From the IMG/VR virus record IMGVR_UViG_3300032308_002578, positions 1-64,000 of that record: 64,000 bases of DNA. One strand, 5' to 3'. This stretch comes from a virus. The notes beneath the pieces are model-generated. The model did not search any database. It was not told the DNA's origin and saw only the letters and a program-made list of their open reading frames with translations. Below, piece after piece: positions 1 to 7,772 of this stretch; position 1 is the first letter of the stretch; each line of letters begins with the position of its first letter. Position numbers and translations under genes: made by a program.

Positions 1-2
1 CC

Positions 3-710
3 GCTTCCGCGTGTTGCGTTTCTGGGGCCGAGTTGGCCGAACAACTGGGCGTGACCGCCCCAATCGCGTTTGATTTAGGGGCTAATTCAACGAAGCGCGC
101 GCAAGTTCAACTGGAAGCTTTAACTCAACTGGTACAGGCTGAGCAGGCGGGTACGCGGGATTGGCCGCGCGTGGCGTTATCGTCCGCCCCGGCAGTGCAA
201 CCCATTATTGATGTACACGGCTGCCCATCTGTTAAAATGTCGGAAGTGTTACGTGGACTGGCTGACGCTGGGGTCGTGTTACCACTACGCGACTTTTTGA
301 CGTTGACAGTTAAGGCGGCTGACGAGAGACTTATAAGTGCAGTGGCGAACGCGCTGCCCAACATCTTTTCGAAGATCGCGAATAGCACTGACGTCGTTTC
401 GTTACTGGAAAACAATGCTTATTACCCGGCGCCTGCGGCTTCAACCGCTACACGGGTATGGGCTGAAAAGGTAGCACATACACACAGCATACTTCCGGCG
501 CATGTTGAAAAGCGGGCGTATTTAGCGGCGCTTCGCAACGTAACACCGGAAGACGTTTCTTTTGAAAAACAAGCAGCCGGTAATGCAGAGATCGCACTTG
601 CACAACATTACGCGTTGTATAAGATTGCTGCCTTCGCCACTGTTTGTGAAAAATATGGAAACGACTTGTTGACAGCAAACCACTGCGTACTGCAAAATTA
701 TGTCACGTAA
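3..710 (+). CDS. C-terminal part of an unrecognised protein (5' end outside window)
   Basis: The frame is open to the left edge, so only the C-terminal part (about 235 residues) is visible. A TTG at 33 exists, but nothing shows that translation starts there. The sequence is Ala-rich and predominantly helical in character, with no motif, signal peptide or membrane segment that I recognise. It lies 46 bp upstream of the scaffold-like gene and reads into the head module. By position it could be a portal-adjacent, protease or internal head protein, but nothing in the sequence decides this. Confidence 0.7.
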   Translation, partial: ASACCVSGAELAEQLGVTAPIAFDLGANSTKRAQVQLEALTQLVQAEQAGTRDWPRVALSSAPAVQPIIDVHGCPSVKMSEVLRGLADAGVVLPLRDFLTLTVKAADERLISAVANALPNIFSKIANSTDVVSLLENNAYYPAPAASTATRVWAEKVAHTHSILPAHVEKRAYLAALRNVTPEDVSFEKQAAGNAEIALAQHYALYKIAAFATVCEKYGNDLLTANHCVLQNYVT

Positions 711-756
711 ATGGAAGCTAATCGTCGCAAACGGTTAGACCCCAAAGGAGATAACA

Positions 757-2181
757 ATGGCACGGATGCAACGTTCACTTTTTGCCCAACTCAACGCACT
801 GGCCGAAGAAATTTCGCAGAGTGCCGTTAAGGTCGCTGCCGAGAAGGCTGCCGGCCCGACCCCTGCTGATCCCGGCACGTACGTCGGATCTTCTTCGCAC
901 CCCACCGCCAGCGTTGACAACAACGTGCAGAATGCGGAAGAGGGTGAGCGCGCTCGTGAATACGAAGCCGACATCAAGAAGCAGCAGGGCGCCCTCGCCG
1001 TCGACAACACTCCTGAACTTTCTCAGGAAGGTCGGCAGAATGAGGTGCAACTGAATATCGGCACCAGCGCCAAGGCGACCGGCGAAGACCCGTCGTCTGA
1101 GAAAGATTACAAGGGCACTAAGGACGACCCGGGCACATCGCATCCGGCGAAGACCAACGATGGCGAGAAGTACAGCAGCGTTTCCTTCAAGGAAGCCCGC
1201 GTAGCCGCCGCCAATCTTGGCAACGACATCCTTGCGAACCTTATCAACTTCGGCACCAGCCAGTTGACCAAGCAGTCTGAGATGCCGGCATTCCTCAAGG
1301 AGAAGATCGAAGGAAAAAAAGAGGAAGCCGGTGAGTCCAAGAAGCACGAGGCCGCTGAATCACCGGCTAAGGAAAAAGCCGAGCACTCTGGCGAGTTAAA
1401 GGGTAACCAGCACAAACTGGACGTCGACAACGACGGCAAGATTGAGGGCTCTGACCTCGCTGCTCTGCGTAACGGCAAGGCTGCCGCGTTTAAGGCTGGC
1501 TATGAACTGGCCGCGCATCTCGGCATGGACAAGGCTGCGGCTGAAGCATCTGTCCGCGAAGTGTGTGCAAACACGATTCGCGAGGCTGACGAAATGGCCG
1601 ACCTGCTCATCGGTTTCCTCTCCACCAAGGCTGCCGCCGCTGACCCGACTGAAGAGGCCGCGGAAGGTGAAGATCACTCCGGCGAGGGCGATGCTGAATC
1701 TGGCGCGTCTGCGGCGCCGGCTGGTCTTGAGTCCATGATGGCTGGCGGCGACGCTGGCGCTGAAATTGATCCGGCTATGGCCGGTGGTGAGATGGGCGGC
1801 GCGCCGTCGGAAGACGAAGCCGTTCAAGAACTCGCTATGGCCCTTGAAGAACTCGGCATTCCGCCGGAGGCTCTGCTGCAAGCCCTGCAGTCTGGTGGCG
1901 CCGGTGGTGATCCCGCCGCTGCCGCTGGCATGGACCCTGCCGCTGCTGGCATGGACCCTGCCGCTGCTGGCATGGACCCTGCCGCTATGGGTGCTGGCAT
2001 GCCGGCAGAAGCCCCCAAGATGGCTGCTGCGAATCTTGCCGACGATCTGAACGCGATTGGCCGCGCTGTTGTGAATTTCAAGCGGGCTGGCAAGTTTCAG
2101 ATTAAGGAAGCCCGTACGAAGCGTTCGCGCCAACTGCGGGACATGATGAAGCAGCACGTTCTTGAACTCGTCAACCGCTAA
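757..2181 (+). CDS. Scaffold-like head protein with a dockerin-type calcium loop
   Basis: 474 residues, starting at ATG 757 after the SD AAAGGAG. The protein is dominated by Ala, Glu, Lys and Gly and looks largely helical or disordered. A 12-residue loop at about residues 222-233 (DVDNDGKIEGSD) has the calcium-ligand spacing of EF-hand and dockerin loops: Asp 1, 3, 5, Gly 6, Ile 8, Asp 12. A Gly/Ala/Met/Pro stretch at about 385-415 contains three 7-residue repeats (GMDPAAA). The C-terminal 40 residues are basic. Low-complexity charged composition just upstream of decoration and capsid genes fits a prohead scaffold or core protein. That role is inferred from position and composition, not from a recognised family. 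Confidence 0.55.
   Translation: MARMQRSLFAQLNALAEEISQSAVKVAAEKAAGPTPADPGTYVGSSSHPTASVDNNVQNAEEGERAREYEADIKKQQGALAVDNTPELSQEGRQNEVQLNIGTSAKATGEDPSSEKDYKGTKDDPGTSHPAKTNDGEKYSSVSFKEARVAAANLGNDILANLINFGTSQLTKQSEMPAFLKEKIEGKKEEAGESKKHEAAESPAKEKAEHSGELKGNQHKLDVDNDGKIEGSDLAALRNGKAAAFKAGYELAAHLGMDKAAAEASVREVCANTIREADEMADLLIGFLSTKAAAADPTEEAAEGEDHSGEGDAESGASAAPAGLESMMAGGDAGAEIDPAMAGGEMGGAPSEDEAVQELAMALEELGIPPEALLQALQSGGAGGDPAAAAGMDPAAAGMDPAAAGMDPAAMGAGMPAEAPKMAAANLADDLNAIGRAVVNFKRAGKFQIKEARTKRSRQLRDMMKQHVLELVNR
1927..1983 (+). repeat. Three 21-bp tandem repeats encoding GMDPAAA
   Basis: Copies begin at 1927, 1948 and 1969, each starting GGCATGGACCCTGCC. The period is 21 bp, so the frame is kept and each copy encodes seven residues of the scaffold-like protein. 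This is the pattern of recent in-frame slippage or unequal crossing-over. Confidence 0.9.
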
Positions 2182-2186
2182 AAACA

Positions 2187-2194
2187 CACGGAGG
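2187..2194 (+). promoter_or_regulatory. Extended ribosome-binding site CACGGAGG
   Basis: The octamer CACGGAGG lies 6 nt before ATG 2201. The same octamer precedes several other virion genes here. It also decides the start of the downstream gene, because an upstream in-frame codon at 2162 lies inside the preceding gene. Confidence 0.75.
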
Positions 2195-2200
2195 TTTTTA

Positions 2201-2626
2201 ATGTCCACGTCTAACAACGCCCTTGTGCAGAAAATCATCGACTACATCGGTTATTCCGATGCCGCGATGACCAAGGCTGCTGCCGACCTCAAGGTCCGCG
2301 AAGAGCAGCAAGAGAAACTCGCCCGCCTGATTCCCGAAGCCGTTAAGGCTTGCGTGGAGAACGAGCGGATCGAGGCGCACCAGAAGGAGGCTCTCGATTC
2401 GGCCCTCCGAGATCCGGTGCGCGCTATGGAACTCGTAATCAAATTGGCCTCGCATAAAAACGCGGCTGAGATGGCTCGTTTGGGTACACCGGTCGCCACC
2501 AAGACGGCCGGCTATGACCCGACGAGCAGCCTGACGAGCGGGTACGTGGGAGCCCGCGACGGTCGACTCAAGGCTTCCGACGTGAAACTGTTCACGGGTC
2601 TTGGACTGAATCCGCCCACTGCCTAA
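2201..2626 (+). CDS. Small helical head-module protein, unknown function
   Basis: 141 residues; ATG 2201 was chosen because CACGGAGG lies just upstream. The N-terminal 100 residues are helical and charged, with a run rich in Glu, Gln and Lys at about 25-45 that could form a coiled coil. The C-terminal 40 residues are Gly/Ser/Thr-rich and likely flexible. I do not recognise a family. Its place between the scaffold-like protein and the decoration-like protein makes a head-assembly or minor capsid role plausible. Confidence 0.7.
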   Translation: MSTSNNALVQKIIDYIGYSDAAMTKAAADLKVREEQQEKLARLIPEAVKACVENERIEAHQKEALDSALRDPVRAMELVIKLASHKNAAEMARLGTPVATKTAGYDPTSSLTSGYVGARDGRLKASDVKLFTGLGLNPPTA

Positions 2627-2672
2627 TCGTTTCCGACAAACAACCCGGGGATGTCCCCAACAGATTTAAAGA

Positions 2673-2680
2673 CACGGAGG
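2673..2680 (+). promoter_or_regulatory. Extended ribosome-binding site CACGGAGG
   Basis: Octamer 7 nt before ATG 2688. A small hairpin (GGGGA-TG-TCCCC, 2647-2658) lies 14 nt upstream and may shape the leader. Confidence 0.75.
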
Positions 2681-2687
2681 TCTAACA

Positions 2688-3236
2688 ATGCCTGCTCCCG
2701 ATCTTATGTTTGAACACGGCCTTGATGTTAAGAAGGGCTGGTTCGACATGGCGTCGCTCGATTACGACGCCAAACTTAATTCGAACGTTTCTTTCGACGT
2801 TCCGCGTGGTCGCGTTGTCCACGTTGACTCGAACGGCACGTTCACGCCCGGCGCTCACAACACCGGCGTTGCGATTTTCCTGCTGAACGGTTCGGCTGAC
2901 GCCGACGTCAGCAACCCCGGCACCACAGCCGCTGGCAACTTCATGCACAAGGCCATCGCGCCGAGTGGCAAGATGTCCGGCCTCGTGGCCACCGGTGGTT
3001 ACGAGATCTCGACTACCGAGTTTGATTCGGCGCGTACGTACGCTGCTGGTGACCTGCTCACAGCCGCTATCTCGACGTCGAACGCCACCACTGGCGGTGT
3101 CCTCACCAACAACGGTGTCGTGCAGTATGTCAACCCTGTCGTCGGCGTCGTGTCGAGCGGCAAGGCCAAGAACCACAACGGCGTCATGTCGCTGTCGTTC
3201 TGGTGCGTGTGGCTGCCCGGCGCGGCCGTTGGCTGA
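2688..3236 (+). CDS. Probable capsid decoration protein
   Basis: 182 residues rich in Gly, Ala, Thr, Val and Asn, with alternating short hydrophobic segments that suggest an all-beta fold. It has no cysteines in clusters, signal peptide or membrane segment. It sits immediately upstream of the major capsid candidate, behind the strong extended SD also used by that gene, consistent with high-level expression. Phage decoration proteins are typically small beta-rich proteins encoded next to the capsid gene. The call rests on composition, size and position; a head fibre or minor capsid protein is the main alternative. Confidence 0.5.
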   Translation: MPAPDLMFEHGLDVKKGWFDMASLDYDAKLNSNVSFDVPRGRVVHVDSNGTFTPGAHNTGVAIFLLNGSADADVSNPGTTAAGNFMHKAIAPSGKMSGLVATGGYEISTTEFDSARTYAAGDLLTAAISTSNATTGGVLTNNGVVQYVNPVVGVVSSGKAKNHNGVMSLSFWCVWLPGAAVG

Positions 3237-3258
3237 AACTAACTCTTAACTTTAGGAC

Positions 3259-3266
3259 CACGGAGG
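3259..3266 (+). promoter_or_regulatory. Extended ribosome-binding site CACGGAGG
   Basis: Octamer 7 nt before ATG 3274 of the major capsid candidate. Confidence 0.75.
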
Positions 3267-3273
3267 TTCCAAA

Positions 3274-4200
3274 ATGCCCACTCAGCAAGAAATCCAGTTG
3301 CTCAATGAGACGCTCTTTGAGCAACTCGATACCCCCGGCATGCAGAAGCAAGCCATTGATGCAGTTAACGACTTCACGCGCACCAAGATGCGTGAAGACG
3401 GGTTCTATCGGCGGATCATGCCGCCGCTCACCATCACCAATGACGAACTCGACCGTCAGGTCGATACCGACAAGCCGGTGAAGGTGGTCGACAAGGAGCC
3501 CGATTCCCCGGCGGCTGTGTCGCTTCCGTTTGCGACACTCCCGATCAACTTCTACATCCGTGGCCCGCGCTACCGCGTCATGTTTGACCGGATCGTGTCG
3601 CCCCGCGCTGTGAAGGACGTCGACGAACTCCGGACGTATGTCATCGACATCCGTCAGGTGCTCAGCGACAACATGATCAAGGACATGCTCGCTGAGGAAG
3701 ACGGCAAGTTCATCACCGCCTTCAACGCCGTCCTCCCGACCCCGGGCGTGGCGAATGTTGCTTCGGGCGCTGTTCAGTACGAAGAGATTCACGGCGGTAT
3801 CACCCGTGAAACGCTTGTTGATGCCCTGAAGGTCATGCCCCGTACGCCCTCGCACTTCGAGGTCGAGACTTGCCTCGTGAATAACATCACGATCAAGGAA
3901 CTCCTCAAGTTCGGTCGCGACGAGATGGGTGGTGACTTCTCGCAAGACATCATCAAGAACGGTTGGGCGGAGACGAACTTCCTCAACTGCCGCTGGATCG
4001 TCACGATCAAGCGCGATCTCGTACCTGACGACAGCCTGTTCATGTTCGCCTCGCCGAAGTTCATTGGCAAGAACTATGAACTGGAGCCCACCACGATGTA
4101 CATCCGTCGTGAGGCTTACATGCTGGAGTACTTTGCGTATCAAACGGCTGGCGGCTCGTTCGGTCACACGAACGGTCTCGCCCGCGTTGACTTCAAGTAA
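3274..4200 (+). CDS. Major capsid protein (HK97-fold candidate)
   Basis: 308 residues. The protein has an N-terminal helical segment, a mixed alpha/beta middle, and a C-terminal region typical of phage capsid proteins in which a fluoride-sized set of beta strands leads into an aromatic-rich tail (about 265-300). Length is in the normal range for HK97-fold capsid subunits. It is preceded by the extended SD, and it is the largest compact protein between the scaffold-like/decoration-like genes and the neck region. It would form the icosahedral shell around the packaged genome. I infer this mainly from module order and overall sequence character; no short diagnostic motif exists for the family. 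Confidence 0.7.
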   Translation: MPTQQEIQLLNETLFEQLDTPGMQKQAIDAVNDFTRTKMREDGFYRRIMPPLTITNDELDRQVDTDKPVKVVDKEPDSPAAVSLPFATLPINFYIRGPRYRVMFDRIVSPRAVKDVDELRTYVIDIRQVLSDNMIKDMLAEEDGKFITAFNAVLPTPGVANVASGAVQYEEIHGGITRETLVDALKVMPRTPSHFEVETCLVNNITIKELLKFGRDEMGGDFSQDIIKNGWAETNFLNCRWIVTIKRDLVPDDSLFMFASPKFIGKNYELEPTTMYIRREAYMLEYFAYQTAGGSFGHTNGLARVDFK

Positions 4201-4231
4201 TGCCGTGTAATCAACAACAAAGGAGCACTTT

Positions 4232-4615
4232 ATGGAAAACGTAAAAGAAGCGGCGGAACAAGCGTACGCCACTATTGTGACGGAACTTGCTGCCCCGCAC
4301 TTCTTTGAGAAGTTGTCCGCTGCCGGCATCCGGCCGCGGTCTGAGCAGGAGGCCGCTGAACTGTGGTCGGCTGGTCAGAAACTTCACGTGCTCTACACGG
4401 CAGAGCAGGAAAAAGCGGCGGCTGCGCAAGTGTCGGGTCTGTCGGCTGCTAACAAGCAGTTAGACGCCGCGCTTGCAGCCGCCGGGCTCGCCCCGGCTGA
4501 GAAGGTTGCGTCGTTTGACGCCACTGCCTCCGCCGCTGCCGAGCAGCCGGAAATCGCGAATGCTGTCCTGACTCTGCAAGCTGCCGTTGCGGCATCGCTG
4601 CAGAGCGCAACATGA
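4232..4615 (+). CDS. Small Ala-rich protein, unknown function
   Basis: 127 residues with ATG 4232 after AAAGGAG. It is very Ala-rich and Glu-rich, probably almost entirely helical, and has no Cys or membrane segment. It lies between the capsid candidate and another small protein in the same operon, so a head-associated or head-tail connector role is possible, but nothing specific can be read from the sequence. Confidence 0.65.
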   Translation: MENVKEAAEQAYATIVTELAAPHFFEKLSAAGIRPRSEQEAAELWSAGQKLHVLYTAEQEKAAAAQVSGLSAANKQLDAALAAAGLAPAEKVASFDATASAAAEQPEIANAVLTLQAAVAASLQSAT

Positions 4616-4630
4616 ACAATGGAGTGAACA

Positions 4631-4996
4631 ATGCCAAATACCACTACTGACCTGTATACAACGGTCAAAAACGTCTCCGGGAGCACTGCCGTATTCGGCT
4701 TTCTCGGTACCCACGGTAAGCGCCTCGCCAACAACGAGACCTATTCGGTCCCGGGCGATCTGGTTACCAAACTGGGTTCCAAGAGGTCGCAGCGGCAGTT
4801 CAAGGCGCTTGAAAATGCCTTGACCGAGGGCGTGCTGACAATTGTGAAGTCCCCCTCGGTGTACCTGTTGAGCGAAACTGGCAACGTGACGAGGGAACTC
4901 GGCATGGCTTCGACCAAAGAACTCGGCACTACGCAGCCGTCTTTTGTCGGCGGCGGCGACTTCACCGAAGGCGACCTTAACGCCAACGACGCCTGA
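4631..4996 (+). CDS. Small beta-rich structural protein, unknown function
   Basis: 121 residues; ATG 4631 follows GGAG at 4621. The first 75 residues look beta-rich (a VKNVSGSTAVFGF-like start, then a basic KRSQRQFKALENAL helix), and the C-terminal 30 residues are Gly/Thr/Asp-rich and likely flexible. It is the last gene before a strong terminator, so it probably ends the highly expressed capsid transcript. A virion role is inferred from this position. Confidence 0.65.
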   Translation: MPNTTTDLYTTVKNVSGSTAVFGFLGTHGKRLANNETYSVPGDLVTKLGSKRSQRQFKALENALTEGVLTIVKSPSVYLLSETGNVTRELGMASTKELGTTQPSFVGGGDFTEGDLNANDA

Positions 4997-5023
4997 TCGT
5001 TGTAATCTGATTCTTCTCTGTGA

Positions 5024-5058
5024 AAGGGCTGGCCGATTCTCGGCCAGCCCTTTCTATT
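5024..5058 (+). terminator. Rho-independent terminator after the capsid genes
   Basis: A perfect 11-bp stem (GGGCTGGCCGA / TCGGCCAGCCC) with loop TTC is followed by TTTCTATTT. It lies 28 bp after the stop codon of the preceding gene and separates the capsid transcript from the neck-like gene. Confidence 0.85.
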
Positions 5059-5060
5059 TG

Positions 5061-5066
5061 TATACT
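5061..5066 (+). promoter_or_regulatory. Possible -10 promoter element TATACT
   Basis: TATACT sits directly behind the terminator, 29 bp before ATG 5095, in the context TTTGTATACTTAG. A similar TATGTATACTACC lies before the sheath gene (12071). There is no convincing -35 here because that position falls in the terminator stem, so this is either an extended -10 type promoter or coincidence. Confidence 0.3.
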
Positions 5067-5094
5067 TAGTGCGTAATTAACACCGGAGGCTCTC

Positions 5095-6105
5095 ATGGCA
5101 GTCATCGCTACACCGACCTCGCATCCGCTGGTTGTTTGCGACCCGAACATTTCCGCCGCCCCGACGAGTCTGACGACTGTGCCGTGCGCTGGCCAGAACG
5201 TCATTAGCGCCCCGGTATCGGCAACCAACAGTCAACCCATTCTGACGCGCATGCGAGCCGTACAGGTCACGCAGGGCCAGTGCGCGACGATTGAGTGGCA
5301 GTTGCACGACAAGGATGGCAACCCCGTCGACCTGACGCCGTGCGGGCTGGCCATCGAAAGCAGTGAGCCGCTGTTTAAAGTGACACTGCGACTGAAAGAA
5401 CAACTGGCGCTGGGAAATGCCCGACCCGTCCAATCGGTAGACGCTGTCATGGTGGACGCTGGTGCCGGGAAAGTTGCCGCCACGCTGACGCAAAACATGG
5501 TGAATACGCCGGGCGTGTACTACGGCGAAATGGCGCTGATTAGTATTCCGGCTGAGGCTGCGGATACGCCGTGCGTCGTCTTCTCGAATACTTTCTACAT
5601 CATCATTAATCGCAGCACGTTTGGTCCGGGCGGTGATATGGGCGGCCCACCGAGCGTCGCCGAGATCCGCCTGCATCTGCGCGATTCCAGCCCGGCCGAG
5701 AGTTATCTGCTGGAACACCTGATGTTCGATGACGCCGAGATCGCCTTGGCCATTGCTCGCCCCGTCATGTACTGGAACGAGATCCCGCCCCCGCTCGATA
5801 TGGTCTACAACACGCAAAACTTCCCTTTTCGCTACCACTGGTTGGAAGGTATTTGCGCCAATCTGTTCATGATGGTGGCCGAGCAGTTCCGCCGCAACCA
5901 ACTGAGTTATTCAGCGGCTGGCGTTAACATCGACGATCAGAATAAAGAAGGTAGTTACGAGCGCGCCGGCCAAGCACGGTGGCAGGCTTACCGGGAATGG
6001 GTGCGGGCAACCAAGGCCAGCATCAATCTCGAAAGTTGCTACGGCGAAGTGACCAGTGCCTACAAGTACAGCGCTTACACAGACGCCCTGCGCATCCGAT
6101 ATTAG
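5095..6105 (+). CDS. Virion protein, probable neck/head-tail joining protein
   Basis: 336 residues; ATG 5095 follows CCGGAGG. The N-terminal half (about 1-180) is beta-rich and resembles an Ig-like or upper-baseplate-type domain. The C-terminal half (about 185-336) is helical and begins with a segment on the pattern LRDSSPAESYLLEHLMFDD, followed by aromatic helices. That two-part design and its place between capsid and tail genes fit a connector or neck component linking head and tail. The family is not recognised, so the specific role is inference. Confidence 0.5.
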   Translation: MAVIATPTSHPLVVCDPNISAAPTSLTTVPCAGQNVISAPVSATNSQPILTRMRAVQVTQGQCATIEWQLHDKDGNPVDLTPCGLAIESSEPLFKVTLRLKEQLALGNARPVQSVDAVMVDAGAGKVAATLTQNMVNTPGVYYGEMALISIPAEAADTPCVVFSNTFYIIINRSTFGPGGDMGGPPSVAEIRLHLRDSSPAESYLLEHLMFDDAEIALAIARPVMYWNEIPPPLDMVYNTQNFPFRYHWLEGICANLFMMVAEQFRRNQLSYSAAGVNIDDQNKEGSYERAGQARWQAYREWVRATKASINLESCYGEVTSAYKYSAYTDALRIRY

Positions 6106-6361
6106 CGCGTTCTGGAAAATGGAAAATTTGCCGCAAGTCCTGTGTTTGCAGTGACTTACGTAGTTCGCGAATTGCGAACGCCGGTGTTACAAGATTGCCG
6201 CTCAAAAAATTAAGAGCATTGGTTCTGTAACGCTCGGCGCTAAATATTGCCAAAAATTACGGCATATTCTCTGACGCGCCTTCTGCTATGGGCACGTTAA
6301 CCAATACACGCTGGGCACGCATGTACTGGTTTACGCTTCCGTGCCGTAGAGGTAACGCCTG
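6106..6361 (+). promoter_or_regulatory. 256-bp leader with dyads and a promoter-like motif
   Basis: No gene is seen here. The stretch holds an imperfect hairpin (AAGTC/GACTT with inner CTG/CAG, about 6135-6157) and a 17-bp dyad GTTCGC-GAATT-GCGAAC at 6163-6179 that could be a repressor operator. It also holds a 29-bp motif at 6240-6268 that recurs at 48015. It separates the head module from the MoxR-VWA unit, so that unit probably has its own transcription control. Confidence 0.45.
6240..6268 (+). promoter_or_regulatory. Candidate phage promoter motif, copy 1
   Basis: The motif runs CTAAAT, 14 nt, CGGCATATT. The copy at 48015-48043 has the same two end blocks at exactly the same spacing and matches at 21 of 29 positions. 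Both copies lie 60-95 bp upstream of a gene that starts a new unit. It has no proper sigma70 -35/-10 pair, so it may be read by a modified polymerase. Confidence 0.4.
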
Positions 6362-6820
6362 ATGAAGGCTGTTAACGCTCAAACGCAGTTCCTGTTGGAG
6401 AAACTGCGCACCAGACAGAAGGAGGCGATCGCGGCAGGGAAACCTTTGCCGTCGCCGTATGCGGCCCTCGACAAGGGTCGCCGTATGCTAGGCCGCGAGT
6501 GGGACGAGCCCACCAAGCGGATGGCTATTGAGGCCCTCGCGATGTGGGTCGTGAGTCTCGTGGCTGGCATGCTGACTGAGACGATGAACGAGATCAGCGC
6601 AGTCGGGCGGTTCGCTGCCAACAGCGAGTCCGAAGAGGGCAAGGCGGCGGCGCACGAACTCGTCACCTCGATGGGGTTTATCGAGTCGGTGATGAAGCTG
6701 TTTGCGGAGTCAATCGACTTCGAATACGTCGCTGAGCAACTCTTCGCCGACGGCCAGAAGGCGGGCGAGAGCGAGACAACGTCCGCCTTCGAAAAGAAGT
6801 GCAAGCCTAGCGCGAATTAA
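6362..6820 (+). CDS. Unrecognised helical protein at the head of the MoxR-VWA unit
   Basis: 152 residues; ATG 6362 is preceded by AGAGG at 6350. It is helical with no Cys clusters. A hydrophobic stretch around residues 55-75 (ALAMWVVSLVAGML) could be a buried amphipathic or membrane-touching helix, but it is too short and polar-flanked to call a transmembrane segment. It lies 55 bp before the AAA+ ATPase gene and probably shares its transcript. It could be an accessory factor or a substrate of the ATPase system; nothing confirms either. Confidence 0.6.
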   Translation: MKAVNAQTQFLLEKLRTRQKEAIAAGKPLPSPYAALDKGRRMLGREWDEPTKRMAIEALAMWVVSLVAGMLTETMNEISAVGRFAANSESEEGKAAAHELVTSMGFIESVMKLFAESIDFEYVAEQLFADGQKAGESETTSAFEKKCKPSAN

Positions 6821-6875
6821 CTTTCTCGCGGGCGACCGGTGTTCTGGGTTTCATTACTTCTAGGAAGGAGTCGAT

Positions 6876-7700
6876 ATGACCGAGACGCTGCTGCCGGGTT
6901 ACCATGCCCGACGCGGTGAGACCCTCGCGGCCAAGTTCTTGGCTATGGTTACGAATACCGTGCGCGCCGTGCTGCTCGTCGGCGCGCCCGGTACTGGCAA
7001 AACGTTCTTCGCGGAATGTTTTGCCAAAGGCCGGCAGGCAGAGCACTTCTTTGTGCCCTGCCATCCATGGTTGACCAACGAGGAGGTCAATCAGGGCATC
7101 GACATCGGCAAGGTCGCTGTCGGTGTCTCACACGCCGACGAGGCGTACCTCGACGGGCAGGTGCTGAAGGCGATCAAAGCCACCAAGCACCGCGAAGTTG
7201 TCCTCGTGCTGGACGAGGTCGAGAAGGCTGGAACGCGGTTCTACGCCCTGATTCTCGATTTCTTGCAGCACGGTCGGGTGCCAGACGCCCGACACCATTT
7301 CCATCAGGCAAATCTCCATAACCTCTTTATCGTGCTCACCGCGAACGAAGAGGGCGAGATCCCTGAAGCCGTGAAGCGGCGCTGCTTCAGAGTGGAAATG
7401 GAATTCCTGCCGGAGAACGTCGAGACCGACGTGCTTCGGAAGTCGACGGGCGCCCCGGGCGGCGCGTGTCGGCTTGCGGTTCGTATGGCTAACGCCATTC
7501 GGACTCGCGGGGAGTCCAAGCCCAGCCTGCAGGAGTTGCGTGAACTCCTGCGGACACGCGATCTGGTGGAGTCTGCCGACGAGGCGGACGCCCTGATCGA
7601 CGGGTTCCTTGTAAAGGACCCGAAGGACCGCGAGGCGATCGTCCGCGTGACGGCGCGTCCCGGCGCCGTTCTCTTCGGTGAGTTCAAGAAGAGCGGCTGA
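6876..7700 (+). CDS. MoxR-type AAA+ ATPase
   Basis: 274 residues; ATG 6876 follows AGGAAGGAG. Walker A (GAPGTGKT) is at about residues 36-43, Walker B (VVLVLDEVE) near 108-116, a sensor-1 Asn (LTAN) near 152, and an arginine-finger-like KRRCF near 166. A helical lid domain follows. This layout fits MoxR/CobS-type AAA+ proteins, which use ATP hydrolysis to remodel target proteins together with a VWA-domain partner. The next gene encodes exactly such a partner. The target in this phage is unknown; roles in virion assembly or in remodelling a host complex are both possible. Confidence 0.8.
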   Translation: MTETLLPGYHARRGETLAAKFLAMVTNTVRAVLLVGAPGTGKTFFAECFAKGRQAEHFFVPCHPWLTNEEVNQGIDIGKVAVGVSHADEAYLDGQVLKAIKATKHREVVLVLDEVEKAGTRFYALILDFLQHGRVPDARHHFHQANLHNLFIVLTANEEGEIPEAVKRRCFRVEMEFLPENVETDVLRKSTGAPGGACRLAVRMANAIRTRGESKPSLQELRELLRTRDLVESADEADALIDGFLVKDPKDREAIVRVTARPGAVLFGEFKKSG

Positions 7701-7710
7701 TGTTGTTTAT

Positions 7711-7744
7711 GGGGGCACGACCTTGTGGCGGAGGTCGTGCCCCC
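7711..7744 (+). terminator. Hairpin between the ATPase and VWA genes
   Basis: A perfect 13-bp stem (GGGGGCACGACCT / AGGTCGTGCCCCC) with loop TGTGGCGG, followed by TATTCCTTTCC. The T-tract is weak, so it may act as a partial terminator or a processing hairpin that sets the ratio of ATPase to VWA partner. Confidence 0.6.
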
Positions 7745-7772
7745 TATTCCTTTCCGCCAGCAAGGAGTGAAC

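Noticed and set aside
3184-4329. 381-residue open frame on the minus strand across the capsid gene
   Set aside because: Antisense shadow of the well-supported capsid candidate, with no SD and no recognisable fold.
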